In this document: positions 16,101-24,228 of the stretch, one piece after another
Position numbering within the stretch: position 1 is the stretch's first letter
Layout of the letters: every line of letters starts with the position of its first letter
NCBI GenBank assembly: GCA_016188575.1
Contig: JACPHN010000234.1
Location: forward strand, 1 to 28,652
Direction of reading: 5' to 3'
DNA from: Candidatus Schekmanbacteria bacterium
GTDB taxonomy: Bacteria; CSSED10-310; JACPHN01
DNA length: 28,652 nt
The notes under the pieces: generated by a model
What the model was told of the DNA's origin: nothing
The model's database searches: none
Seen by the model: only the letters and a program-made list of their open reading frames with translations
Made by a program: the position numbers and the translations under genes

Positions 16101-18903
16101 CGACCTCCGCATCTTCGACGGTTTCCCCGACGTCGGGCTCGATGGGGAGGCGATCCGAGCGCTGCTGCACGCCTGGATCAGACTCCACTTCGAGCGGCGC
16201 ACGTTCAGGCCGGATGGCGCCGAGCTCGGTCAGCTCGGCGAAGGTTGGGCGGTCCCGGTGGGGATCCGGGCCGAGAATGTGAGGCACGTGCTCCCGGGTA
16301 GATTTCCGGACTACCTCCGGCGGGCATTGGCGGGAGACGAGACGGCGGTGGGCAGGGTGGAGACCTGGTTCCAGTGGCTGGTCCGCCAATCGGATCTCCT
16401 TCTCTTCACAGGGGACCGGTACTACCTGCAGCCGGAGGGGCTTTCGGTGAAGCTTCGCATCGACCAAGGATGGCTCCGGTGCCAGGATTGCGGACGCCTG
16501 TACGCCGAGGGTCTCGATAGCGTGTGTCCGGCGTGCCTCGGGGGGCTCGTGGTGGCCGATTCGAGCTACCTGTCCGCTCGAACCGGGTTTTATCGCTCAC
16601 AGGTGCAGCGGGCACTCGAGGGTCGCGGGCTGGAGCCGTTCGGACTGTCGACGGCCGAGCACACTGCGCAGCTCACGGGCCGTTCGGCCGACGGCGCCTT
16701 CAACAAGGTGGAGGAGTACGAGCTGCGCTTCCAGGACCTACCGATCGGGCGTCCCATCGACGTCTTGAGCTGTACGACGACGATGGAGGTAGGCGTGGAC
16801 ATCGGAGCGCTCGCGGGCGTCGCCCTGCGCAACGTCCCGCCGCACCCGGCGAGCTACCAGCAGCGAGCCGGCCGCGCGGGACGCCGGGGTCGCTCCATCG
16901 CGTCCGTCGTCACCTATGCCCACGGGACCTCGCACGACGCCCAGTTTTTCGAACATCCGGAGGACATGATCGGCGGACCGGTTCGCCCCCCGATCGTGTA
17001 TGTGGAAAACCAGCACGTGCTCGCTCGCCACGTCCGGGCGTACCTGTTGCAGCGCTTCTTTCACGAGCAAGTTCCGGCCGATGCAGGATCCAGGACGTGG
17101 GTGCTGTTCGAGTCCCTGGGGACGGTGGAACAGTTTCTGTCGGGCGAGTATCCGTGCGCGCTCGGCCGCCTGGAAGCCTGGCTCGGCCAAAACGAAACCC
17201 GCCTGCGAGAGGAGCTTCGCGGCTGGGTGCCGACTTTCAGTTTCGGCTCCGAGATGGTCATTGGTGGAGTGGCCGGGACGATAGAGCGGGCGACGCAAGA
17301 GCTCATGGGCCAGCTTCGGGCGGCCTTGCCCGTGGAGGAGGCGACACGACGAGACGCGCTGGCGGGACTCGAGCGCGAAACGCTCGAACGCAGGCTCGAG
17401 GAGCTCCTGCTCGAGTCGTTGATGAGTCGAGCGATCCTGCCTCGTTACGCCTTCCCGATGGATGTCGTCGGCTTCTGGGTGTCGCGACCGCGCCGTCCCG
17501 GTGATCCGCTCTGGCGCCGGACCTTCGAGTACGAGCCGCAGCGCGAGCTGCAGCTCGCGCTGACAGAGTATGCACCCGGTCGAACGCTGACGATCGACAA
17601 GCGGCGCTTCGAATCCGCGGCGATCTACTCTCCGTACGCGCCGAGTCTCCGTCCGATGCTCGAACGCCGGCAGCCCTACGCGATGTGCCCCGCCTGCCCC
17701 TTCGTCAGCTTGAAGAGCAGCACGGGGAGCCTGGAGCGATGCCCGTGCTGTGGCAGCGGCGGGCTTGCGCGCGGGTGGTTCGTGACACCGCCGGGGTTCG
17801 CCCCCGATATCCACGCGAGGCCCGAGCTCGACCGCGGCGGGACGATCACCGATTCAGGGCGCGCGGATCGGGCGCGGCTCGAGGTCGAGGACCCTCCCAC
17901 CCGGTGGGACGCCGTCCTGTACGCTGGCCGGCTGCGCCTGTGGAACGGGCCGCAGGCGCTTTGCGCCATCAACCGAGGGCCGCACGGCGCGGGTTTTCGA
18001 ATCTGTCCGGAATGCGGTCGGGCCGAGCCCGAGCGGGCGTCGACCCTACTGCGGAAAGGAAGGTCGGTCGAGCACCGCCACCCGCTCGAGCAGGGCGTCA
18101 TCTGCCGCGGGGTAGCTTGCGGCCCGTTCTACCTCGGCTATCGATTCCCGACGGATGTGCTGCTGCTCCGGCTCGAAGTTACACCTCCCGTGACCCTGTG
18201 GACGCCCGGGCGGCCGGGCTTCCTCGGACGTGCCGCCAGGGTTGCCCTCACGTCGCTCGTCGAAGCCGTCGCCATCGCCGCATCGCGCGAGCTTCAAATC
18301 GGCGAGGGAGAGCTCTCGGGCTGGTGGGCTCCTCTCCCTACCCACAGCGCCGGACAGGCTCAGCTCTACTTCTACGACCTCCTGCCCGGCGGCGCGGGCT
18401 ACGCGCGCGCCCTGGGCCGGGCGGCAGGGGCGGTGCTCGCCGCCACGGAACTGTTGCTCGACGCCTGCGACTGTATTTCGTCCTGCTACCGCTGCATCCG
18501 AAGCTACGCGAACCACGGCCTGCACGCATCGCTCGACCGGCACCTCGCGCTCGGGCTGCTGCGGTACATCCGGGCGGGAGTGGTGCCCTCGGTCAGGCCG
18601 GCGGAAGGCCGAGCGGCGCTCCGCCCGCTGGTCGAGGTGCTGCGCGTTCGCGGGTGGACAGGGCCGCGCGAGGAAGCGTTCGACGGGGTTGACGTTCCGT
18701 TGTCGGTCATGCGGCCGGATGGGCAGGAAGCGCGGATCGGTGTTCACCATCCGCTCGTGGCCCCGCTCTCCGCGCGCCGCGCGACCGCCCCGGCCGGGCG
18801 GAGCGAGCACAACGAAATTGACACCTTCGCGCTCGCGCACGACCTACCGTCCGCCGTCCGCAGCTTGGAGCCGCACCTGAGCGGCGAGCCGGCTCATGAG
18901 TAG
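13147..18903 (+). CDS. Giant DEAD/DEAH helicase with C-terminal DUF1998 and N-terminal STAS-like segment
   Basis: The 1918-residue frame from ATG 13147 has several parts. Residues 1-95 resemble the STAS-like DUF4325 family (ETILDFTGVEVVGEQFLNALL). From about 115 a superfamily 2 helicase begins: a YVHQEEAF Q-like motif, Walker A GTGSGKTE (Lys239), LYPMNAL, DEAH (463-466), SASLG and VFSDGRQRAA. A four-Cys zinc knuckle lies at 706, 709, 719 and 722, two more CxxC pairs follow later, and QQRAGRAGRRG is motif VI. Residues about 1690-1830 are DUF1998, with YDLLPGGAGYA and a Cys cluster (1774, 1776, 1780, 1783) like the metal site of MrfA-type helicases. Family members act as 3'-5' helicases in repair or as effectors in phage defence (DISARM uses a DrmA/DrmB pair). 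An alternative start, ATG 13489, would yield the helicase alone, but neither start has a good Shine-Dalgarno. It may act with the Zorya genes or be an independent system. Confidence 0.85.
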   Translation: MYVLKLAKYADEDGQLNDPDDARFLRQRKWTSETILDFTGVEVVGEQFLNALLEGEGAETIRGRITGVGPSVEVAVARWADSRGRSRERVCHPAPTPASPGVPTAPPADHRYTAMRLVRRLEETLRSYLEGAFPLADPILVRARRLLLEQEAGGRLLAQQPFVETNARFATSARSYDELGLPPRVAGLFTRLAATPSGDAESNRTVLFPRFYVHQEEAFRRLLVEKRDLVVAAGTGSGKTECFLVPILGALYDEATARPESFAMPAVRALVLYPMNALVNDQLARLRLLFGDPAVAAAFREAGAGRVPRFGMYTGRTPYPGPRTAAKDADRVAPLLEHYLGLHEEVERRLRLLGRYPAKDLRRFYGEHECRREPCRSGPSAGQERTRHHWDRRLHTGEDDRELVTRHEMVHGTGSLPGGSPDILITSYSMLEYMLMRPFERPIFEQTRAWLAREESRLYLVVDEAHTYGGARGAEVAFLLRRLCARLGLREQPGRLRVVIASASLGDGTDAALAARRFAADLSGKAPDDFAVVNGKPEMPAPAQPGTRVEADALARLELDRLHEPRDGADLLDCLQPLFRCYGVKCPSAEESEVVRTLYGVLDGRPMVGQFLRETAGCALPIEPLAAKVFPGHPQALQALESLIVLGTLARSRQDSPSLMPVRVHAMFRALDGLHACINPCCSGRQAEPGKRAAVGRLYTAPRVQCESCEARVFELASCRSCGSAYLMAYVEPGRAGQPDFLWGEIEGGLERVYVLPSEPRYPDQMEEVRVHLRTGYLDPGCRFPDQHVGRFFLGPRGELPRCAMCQTRGSGRIFDFRTQGEGPFTALVETQLAEQPPQSRDESLPNRGRKVLVFSDGRQRAARLAPAIESTHARHLFRQVLALAARELAKEQRSGMHLLYPAVAWLGGNRGCDLFPSVDEVEWARHLRCVENRTLGEAIELFNRGRLRPTTSFAKSLFDELTDRYYSMPALGLATIEEDGDLANDLRIFDGFPDVGLDGEAIRALLHAWIRLHFERRTFRPDGAELGQLGEGWAVPVGIRAENVRHVLPGRFPDYLRRALAGDETAVGRVETWFQWLVRQSDLLLFTGDRYYLQPEGLSVKLRIDQGWLRCQDCGRLYAEGLDSVCPACLGGLVVADSSYLSARTGFYRSQVQRALEGRGLEPFGLSTAEHTAQLTGRSADGAFNKVEEYELRFQDLPIGRPIDVLSCTTTMEVGVDIGALAGVALRNVPPHPASYQQRAGRAGRRGRSIASVVTYAHGTSHDAQFFEHPEDMIGGPVRPPIVYVENQHVLARHVRAYLLQRFFHEQVPADAGSRTWVLFESLGTVEQFLSGEYPCALGRLEAWLGQNETRLREELRGWVPTFSFGSEMVIGGVAGTIERATQELMGQLRAALPVEEATRRDALAGLERETLERRLEELLLESLMSRAILPRYAFPMDVVGFWVSRPRRPGDPLWRRTFEYEPQRELQLALTEYAPGRTLTIDKRRFESAAIYSPYAPSLRPMLERRQPYAMCPACPFVSLKSSTGSLERCPCCGSGGLARGWFVTPPGFAPDIHARPELDRGGTITDSGRADRARLEVEDPPTRWDAVLYAGRLRLWNGPQALCAINRGPHGAGFRICPECGRAEPERASTLLRKGRSVEHRHPLEQGVICRGVACGPFYLGYRFPTDVLLLRLEVTPPVTLWTPGRPGFLGRAARVALTSLVEAVAIAASRELQIGEGELSGWWAPLPTHSAGQAQLYFYDLLPGGAGYARALGRAAGAVLAATELLLDACDCISSCYRCIRSYANHGLHASLDRHLALGLLRYIRAGVVPSVRPAEGRAALRPLVEVLRVRGWTGPREEAFDGVDVPLSVMRPDGQEARIGVHHPLVAPLSARRATAPAGRSEHNEIDTFALAHDLPSAVRSLEPHLSGEPAHE

Positions 18904-19137
18904 TGTGCCGCCCGCCTGTGCCTGAATCCACCGCCGGTGCGACTGATGCGTTGCACGCCCCCAGATGAGCTTCGTTGCAGATAGCGTGACAGTGGCCGGG
19001 CCGCGGGGCGGTAGCCACCCCCTGCATGCCCGCTCGGTAGCTCGCCACGTTGGACATTCGGCGACGCTGGGCGGCAATTATCCGTGCCATCCTGTCTATG
19101 CACGTCGGTCGAACCGACAACACGCGGCGCCTCGATG
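18904..19137. other. Spacer between island and transposase relic, nothing recognised
   Basis: No reading frame here looks like protein and no terminator with a T-run is visible. The missing N-terminal part of the transposase would have lain here or within the helicase end, so this stretch probably marks a deletion or rearrangement junction. Confidence 0.35.
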
Positions 19138-19791
19138 TCACCGTTACGCTGGACCTGCAAGAGCACGCATCGATTGGCGCAGGAACTGAAGCGACGGGGG
19201 CATCAGGTCAGTCAACGGACGGTTTGCAATCTGCTGGGCCAGATGGGCGATAGCCTGCAATCCACGCGCAAGGTGCGAGAGGGTGGTCAGCATCAAGATC
19301 GGGATGGCCAGCTCGAGCACACTGCCAGGGCGGTGGCGGAGCTCCAGGCGTCGGGCGATCCGGTAGTCTCGGTTGACACCAAGAAGAAGGAGCTGATCGG
19401 CGATTTCGAGAACGGCGGAAAAGAGTGGCAGCCACGAGGCAGCCCGGAAATGGTCCGGGTTCATGACTTCATCGACTGCAAGCTGGGCAAGGTCGCATCT
19501 TATGGCGTCTCCGACTTGACGATGAACACGGGCTGAGTGAGCGTCGGGATCGACCACGACGCTGCCGTGTTTGCCGTGGAGAGCATGCGGCGCTGGTGGC
19601 GGGAAATGGGTGAGGCAGCCTACCTGTAGGCCATTCGTTTGCTGATCACCGCCGACTGCGGTGGGAGTCACGGACACCACGTACGCCGGTGGCGGTGGGT
19701 GCTCCAGAACCTTGCCGATGAGCTGCATCTGACAGTCCAGGTCTGTCATTGCCCTCCAGGCGCCAGCAAGTGGAACAAGATCGACCACCGC
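19138..19791 (+). pseudogene. ISAzo13-family transposase relic
   Basis: From SPLRWTCKS (19138) the frame reads as an ISAzo13-type transposase: LAQELKRRGHQVSQRTV, SVDTKKKELIGDFENGG, VRVHDFIDCKLGK, VSVGIDHD, RRWWREMG, LLITADCGGS and SKWNKIDHR. The frame is intact over about 650 bases but carries two nonsense codons, TGA 19534-19536 (Trp in the family) and TAG 19627-19629 (Lys in the family). The third catalytic acidic residue (Glu in KWNKIEHR) is Asp. The N-terminal third is absent and the sequence stops matching at 19791, before the RLFSFI block. It cannot encode an active enzyme. No terminal inverted repeats were found. It marks past mobility at the right border of the defence island. Confidence 0.8.
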
Positions 19792-22700
19792 CGGAAAGGC
19801 CAGCAACAGCGCCGGCTCCCGTTCCGGAGAACGTCGCCGTCTGTTTTCCGGTCGCCCAGCTCGTGTCACTGTGGGTCTGGCACACCCCCTCGAGACGGCC
19901 TCCCCCGCAGGATTTTCCCTCTTTGTCGGTACCGACCGCGCTCCAACACGGGTCGCAAGCAGGCCGCTCACCATCCCGGCGGCGCGGCCCGACGCACGTC
20001 AGGTTCGGCATGACGAAGTGGATGTGGGTCACCGCCGGGGAGGAGTCCGGAACGGTGAAGTCATCGTTGCCGTAGCTGACAAAGTCAGGATCTGCAACTA
20101 TCGAGTGGGTGTCGAAGCCGAGGCTTCGCCACGCTGACCACTCCGGTTCGAGACTCGGTGACTGGGTAGAGAAAAAGAGGTTGTGGTCGGAGCTGCCGAT
20201 GGCTTCGGCGCTGTTGACGCCAAAAATGGGCGCTTTCCCCGTTGTGAATACGATGTTCCGCTCGAAGCGATCCGCTGACGCATAATTGAGATAGACCTGG
20301 TAGGAGACACCGTCCACGAGGATATTGTTTGTCACATAGTTGTTTCGGTTGCCGTAAGTGGCCGCGTTGAGCATGATGGCACCCCAGGCAGTCCGGTAGA
20401 TCAGATTGTCCCGCACCAGCATCTGCGCCGACGTGCCATCAAGGTAGATCCCCCAGATGAAGGTCCCTACCGGATCCATGTCCAGGGGATGTTCTCTTGT
20501 GGCGACAACGTCGTGGATCACGTTGTTGCGGATAAGAGTTCCCGGCTGGGTGCCGGTCAAATAGATGCCGCCGCCGTCATTCAGGGTTCGCATCACATCG
20601 AAGATCTCGTTGTACGCGACGAGGTTGCCGCCGGAAAACGATCCCCAGTCGGGTGGCGACCACCATCCGGCGGCGATGCCGGTGTACGGACCGTGGGCGA
20701 CCCGGTTATGGGTGATTCGATTGCCGGATCCCACGAATTGGGTAATACCCGTGCTCCCACGAAACACCTGTCCAAACAAGCGGACAAGATTGTCCTCGAT
20801 GCGATTGTCGCTGGCAAGACTCGCCACGAGCTTGTAGTTGTACTCTGTCGACGAGGGCGAACCCAGGACGATGCCCGTGGCGCCAATGTCGCTGATTGTT
20901 GAGCCGCTGACGGTAACTCTGCGGCCGAAAACCCGGACCGCATCCATCCCGGTATGCCAGATGCGGCAGTTCTTGATCGCGACGTCGGTACCGGCAACAG
21001 CCACAGCCGCGAGGTTGTTCTTTAGCAGGTAGTTGAATTGCGAACCGCCGTCGCCGGTCGCGCTCAGCGTCCAGTCGGTGTGCGCCAACTCGAGGCCGGA
21101 AAGCGTCAGGTCGTGGACCAAGGCCGCGTGGTTGGTGATCGGCTCGCCACCGGGAGAGCTAAAGTTGAGCCCTTGCCCGAAGGGAGCAGCGACGTAAATC
21201 TCCTGGACGTACCAACTGCCGACGGAGGGATCAGGCGCGGTGTTCACCAGATTCCCGTCAAAGGAGAGCTCGAGAACTGGAGCCGCGCCGCCATAGCTGT
21301 TTTCCGCGAAGAGTGTCTGCACCTCCTCGGGAGCGAGAACGCGAGCGAAGAGCCTCAGCTCGTCCATCGCCCCAGCGAAGTCTGGAGAAACCACGTAGCC
21401 CCCGATCTTGAGTGGAAAATTCGCACCGATGCCGCCGAAGGTCGGTGGGAGGTCGAGAGTGCCAGCGAAGATGCCGTCCTTGTATGCGATAACAACGCCA
21501 TTGGCGCGATCCACGGTCCAGACGAAATGGCCCCATTGGCCGCGGGCGTGGCTTCCCGCCGACACTCCCAGCGGCCCGCTGCCATCATTGATGAAGAGAT
21601 CGACGGAAGGAATCGGATCGCTGCCGTCTTCGACCCAGTTGGCTACGCCCCAGCCACTCGTAAAATACACGTCTCCCTTGGTCAGCGCCCACGCGGGGTT
21701 CGCGTCCCCTGTGGGAAAGTACAGCCACACCGAGATCGAAAAGTCGCCTTCCTCGAAACCGAATCGGGGATCGTCATACTCGCCATAGTTCCCGCGGATA
21801 AGATTCTCGATCGCCGGGACGTCTCCGAGTTGCAGCAACTGGCCAACCACCGGAGCGATAAACTCGCTCGACTCGATAGGTTGGCCCGGCATGGGCCAGT
21901 AATAGAGGTCCCCCGTCGTGCGGTCGAGGTACCATTCCCCGGGAGAATCGAGGCCTTCGAGGAAATTCTCGACGTAGTAGCGATCTGTCCCGTCATAGTC
22001 GAAGCCAAAAGAGAACCCATCACCATTGTTCCTGGTGACGAAGGCGAGTTGACCGAGGTCGTCAACGTGATCCAGGCGAAAGCGAGGCTGAATCCAGCGC
22101 GCGAGCGAAACAACTTCGATGTCTTGAAGGTGCTGCCATGTTGACGACAGCTCTCGGCTCCGAAAGGGAAAGCGGTCGTAGCATTCGGTCGGCAAGAGCA
22201 GTGTCTCCGAATAGAGGCACTCCGCGCGCCGAGCGATACGATAATACGGGATCGCGTCTTTCTGATCGGGCTCCCGGGCCCGCACGGCTCGCCGGTTGTT
22301 CACAAACAGAGAGTTGAAGCGCCGCGTCCCGACGTTGGTGACGGAAACCTGGGCTGAATGGGCGCGCCATGGGCCAGAAATTGGCTCGCCGCCACTGATA
22401 ATCGCCGTTTCGTTGCCATAGGATTGGTACCGGACGGGCGTTGCCGGTGTTCCGGAATCTTGGGCCTCGAATCTGAGTGGCTCTTTGAGCCGATACGTGC
22501 CGCCGCGCAGAAAAACGGTGATCGGCTGGGCCATGGGACCGGCCGCCCGGATTTCCCGAATGAGGTCTCGCGCCCGCCCGAGTGAGGCAACGGGCGCCGC
22601 AAACGTTCCCGGGGCTGAGTCACTGCCTTGAGGCGAAACGTAAATGGCCATACCCGAGCCTGGCATGCTCAATTTTTTTCCTGATGCCGGCGCGGTGCTG

Positions 22701-22855
22701 GCAGCGTCACCTTCCTGCACGTGCGGGATCTGGCGACATCCTACGATGGCCTTGTTGTCGGTCGTCGGCCGATCTGCCCCTTGGCTGAGCACGGGTGCGG
22801 AAAGCAGCGCGATCAATGAGCAACCGGCAATCAATCCTCTTGCGCGTTTTCTCAT
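19646..22855 (-). CDS. Secreted right-handed beta-helix protein with LamG insert, 3' end damaged
   Basis: The minus-strand frame most likely starts at ATG 22855 (MRKRARGLIAGCSLIALLSAPVLS), a clear Sec signal peptide. Upstream codons to 22939 are not protein-like. A YVSPQGSDSAPGTFAAP opening, FLRGGTYRL and SGGEPISG blocks are typical of parallel beta-helix glycan-active proteins. Residues about 355-520 form a LamG/concanavalin-like insert (FSISVWLYF...AGAMDELRLFARVL). The second half has NNVI/NLIY-type beta-helix coils. The product is probably exported and carbohydrate-binding or -cleaving; substrate unknown (GH141-like proteins have a similar start). Family-like sequence ends near 20027 (VPDSSPAV). 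The remaining 125 or so codons run antisense through the transposase relic to a stop at 19646 and are probably not native, so the original C-terminus was lost to the rearrangement. Confidence 0.7.
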   Translation of the reverse strand: MRKRARGLIAGCSLIALLSAPVLSQGADRPTTDNKAIVGCRQIPHVQEGDAASTAPASGKKLSMPGSGMAIYVSPQGSDSAPGTFAAPVASLGRARDLIREIRAAGPMAQPITVFLRGGTYRLKEPLRFEAQDSGTPATPVRYQSYGNETAIISGGEPISGPWRAHSAQVSVTNVGTRRFNSLFVNNRRAVRAREPDQKDAIPYYRIARRAECLYSETLLLPTECYDRFPFRSRELSSTWQHLQDIEVVSLARWIQPRFRLDHVDDLGQLAFVTRNNGDGFSFGFDYDGTDRYYVENFLEGLDSPGEWYLDRTTGDLYYWPMPGQPIESSEFIAPVVGQLLQLGDVPAIENLIRGNYGEYDDPRFGFEEGDFSISVWLYFPTGDANPAWALTKGDVYFTSGWGVANWVEDGSDPIPSVDLFINDGSGPLGVSAGSHARGQWGHFVWTVDRANGVVIAYKDGIFAGTLDLPPTFGGIGANFPLKIGGYVVSPDFAGAMDELRLFARVLAPEEVQTLFAENSYGGAAPVLELSFDGNLVNTAPDPSVGSWYVQEIYVAAPFGQGLNFSSPGGEPITNHAALVHDLTLSGLELAHTDWTLSATGDGGSQFNYLLKNNLAAVAVAGTDVAIKNCRIWHTGMDAVRVFGRRVTVSGSTISDIGATGIVLGSPSSTEYNYKLVASLASDNRIEDNLVRLFGQVFRGSTGITQFVGSGNRITHNRVAHGPYTGIAAGWWSPPDWGSFSGGNLVAYNEIFDVMRTLNDGGGIYLTGTQPGTLIRNNVIHDVVATREHPLDMDPVGTFIWGIYLDGTSAQMLVRDNLIYRTAWGAIMLNAATYGNRNNYVTNNILVDGVSYQVYLNYASADRFERNIVFTTGKAPIFGVNSAEAIGSSDHNLFFSTQSPSLEPEWSAWRSLGFDTHSIVADPDFVSYGNDDFTVPDSSPAVTHIHFVMPNLTCVGPRRRDGERPACDPCWSAVGTDKEGKSCGGGRLEGVCQTHSDTSWATGKQTATFSGTGAGAVAGLSGGGRSCSTCWRLEGNDRPGLSDAAHRQGSGAPTATGVRGVRDSHRSRR
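19792..20026. other. Unassigned junction sequence between transposase relic and beta-helix gene
   Basis: This segment matches neither the ISAzo13 transposase nor the beta-helix family. It is read through by the minus-strand frame but has no recognisable domain. It may be the remains of another insertion or the flank of the deletion. Confidence 0.35.
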
Positions 22856-23221
22856 TGCACTGCTTCTTTCCCCAGTCAAGCACGCCGCCGTGTGCTCGCG
22901 GCGCAACCATAACGTGCCATTACTGTCGTATCTTACCACCGGGGCGGTCGCTTCTGCAGTCCGACAAGCAGCCGCGGCGGGTCTCGTGCGATCGTGTTGT
23001 GCGGGCAGGGTGGTCCCGGCGAGCTCGGGATCGACTGCAGCCGCTCGTCATTGTACCCGGCACCGCCCGCCCTGAGCCCCGGAATCGCCGCGGAATCCCG
23101 GGCGGAGGCGGCAGCGAGCAGTGCCGGCCGGACCGCTCCTGCCTCAGGGCGCGGCAGCGGGCTTGACGCGCGCGGGCGGCGGTGCCATGAAAGAGAAAAC
23201 CGCTTTAACCAGGAGGATGCG
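22856..23221. other. Divergent intergenic region, no gene seen
   Basis: The region lies between the start of the beta-helix gene (minus) and the first small membrane-protein gene (plus). Frames here are Arg/Pro/Ser-rich and unconvincing. It presumably contains the promoters of both. A GGGGAAAG stretch 10-17 bases upstream of the beta-helix ATG is its possible ribosome-binding site. Confidence 0.4.
23163..23191 (+). promoter_or_regulatory. Candidate promoter for the membrane-protein operon
   Basis: TTGACG (23163-23168) is five of six to the -35 consensus. With a 17-base spacer the -10 position is CATGAA (23186-23191), a poor match. It is 30 bases upstream of the ATG. Tentative. Confidence 0.3.
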
Positions 23222-23647
23222 ATGAGAGGTGGAGCGGAGTCGTATAGCTTCAGGGCCGTGGCGCTCGGATTTGCTGTGGACGTTGCCTTGACCACGGCGC
23301 TTGGTCTCGGGTTGGTGCTCGCCGTGAGCGCAGTGCTCGTCGGCGCGCCCGCTGTGCTCGGTCGCGCGCTGATAGCACCGTACCAGGTGGCGCGCACGAT
23401 CGAGATTCCCTTCTTCCTGATCGGACTGTTTGGCACCGCCATGGGGGCCTACGCGGCCGCCCGTGTCGCGGGCTGTTTTTGCGTGCTGCATGCGCTCTCT
23501 GTCGGCCTCGTGTCGACGGCCTTCAGCATCGCCCTCATGTTCGGCCTGCCGAGCCCGGCCGTTCTCACTGTTGGAGATTGGGCTTCGCTGCTTCTGCTCA
23601 TGCCGTTTGCGCTCATTGGCGGGTACATCGCCAAGTGCAGGGCGTGA
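23222..23647 (+). CDS. Small integral membrane protein (four predicted helices)
   Basis: ATG 23222 is preceded by a perfect AGGAGG (23211-23216), so the longer upstream frame is not used. The 141-residue product is mostly hydrophobic, with about four transmembrane helices (roughly residues 10-35, 50-75, 80-105 and 115-138), and ends in a short basic tail (KCRA). No family is recognised. The stop overlaps the start of the DUF2085 gene (GTGA), so the two are translationally coupled and their products probably work together in the inner membrane. Confidence 0.75.
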   Translation: MRGGAESYSFRAVALGFAVDVALTTALGLGLVLAVSAVLVGAPAVLGRALIAPYQVARTIEIPFFLIGLFGTAMGAYAAARVAGCFCVLHALSVGLVSTAFSIALMFGLPSPAVLTVGDWASLLLLMPFALIGGYIAKCRA

Positions 23648-24204
23648 CGCGCGGCGGCGGCGCCGGAGCGCGCGCGCGTGAGCCCGCGCGTGCCGTGCTC
23701 CGGAGGCGGTGGGGGCGCGCGGCCGGGAAAATCGCCGTGCTGCCCGCCGCGACCCTTTTCTGGGGAGGAACGATCGCGGCGCCGCTGTTCGACGCGGCGC
23801 ATGACGCTGGCGGGGTGCTGCTGCGCCTGTTCTATTCCGCGCTGTGCCACCAGATCCCGGCCCGCAGCCTTGCCGTCGGCGATTTCCCGATGGCGGTGTG
23901 CGCGCGGTGCGAGGGCCTCTATTTCGGAGCGCTCGCCGGCCTCGCGGTGACCCTCCTGGCCCACTCTTGTCGGCCCCCCAGTGCGGCGCTGTTCGCAGCG
24001 TGCGTCGCGGCGAACGCTGCCGATGCGCTGCTCGCGTCACTGGCGTTACCGAGCGCCGGCAATGTCCTGCGCCTCTTGCTCGGACTCGCGGCAGGGATCG
24101 CAGCCGGCTGCCACCTTGGCGCGGCGCTGCGGGACCTCGACCTGACCCTCGTTCGGACGGCCGTGTCTGGCCGCGGCAGGCGTGTCGCCTGCGCGGACCC
24201 TTGA
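23644..24204 (+). CDS. DUF2085 family membrane protein
   Basis: I place the start at GTG 23644, overlapping the preceding TGA, giving 186 residues. The diagnostic DUF2085 segment is clear: LFYSALCHQIPARS, then FPMAVCARCEGLYFGALAG. The conserved CHQ and CARC cysteines and histidine could bind a metal or haem. About four hydrophobic helices are visible (around residues 30-50, 95-115, 120-140 and 145-165). The biochemical role of this family is not known to me. An in-frame upstream start at 23479 would overlap the preceding gene by 169 bases and is unlikely. It is coupled to the gene before it. Confidence 0.8.
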   Translation: MTRGGGAGARAREPARAVLRRRWGRAAGKIAVLPAATLFWGGTIAAPLFDAAHDAGGVLLRLFYSALCHQIPARSLAVGDFPMAVCARCEGLYFGALAGLAVTLLAHSCRPPSAALFAACVAANAADALLASLALPSAGNVLRLLLGLAAGIAAGCHLGAALRDLDLTLVRTAVSGRGRRVACADP

Positions 24205-24228
24205 TCTCACCTCGACCAGGAGCACTCC

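Noticed and set aside
15112-16467. A 451-codon antisense frame within the DUF1998 helicase
   Set aside because: It shadows helicase zinc-binding and central regions and has no domain resemblance of its own.
13147-18903. Assignment of the helicase locus as DISARM
   Set aside because: DISARM has separate DrmA and DrmB plus DrmC and a methyltransferase. Here a single protein holds both helicase and DUF1998, and no methyltransferase or phospholipase D gene is present.
21038-22144. A 368-codon plus-strand frame opposite the beta-helix gene
   Set aside because: The minus strand encodes a coherent LamG/beta-helix sequence here; the plus frame does not resemble any domain.
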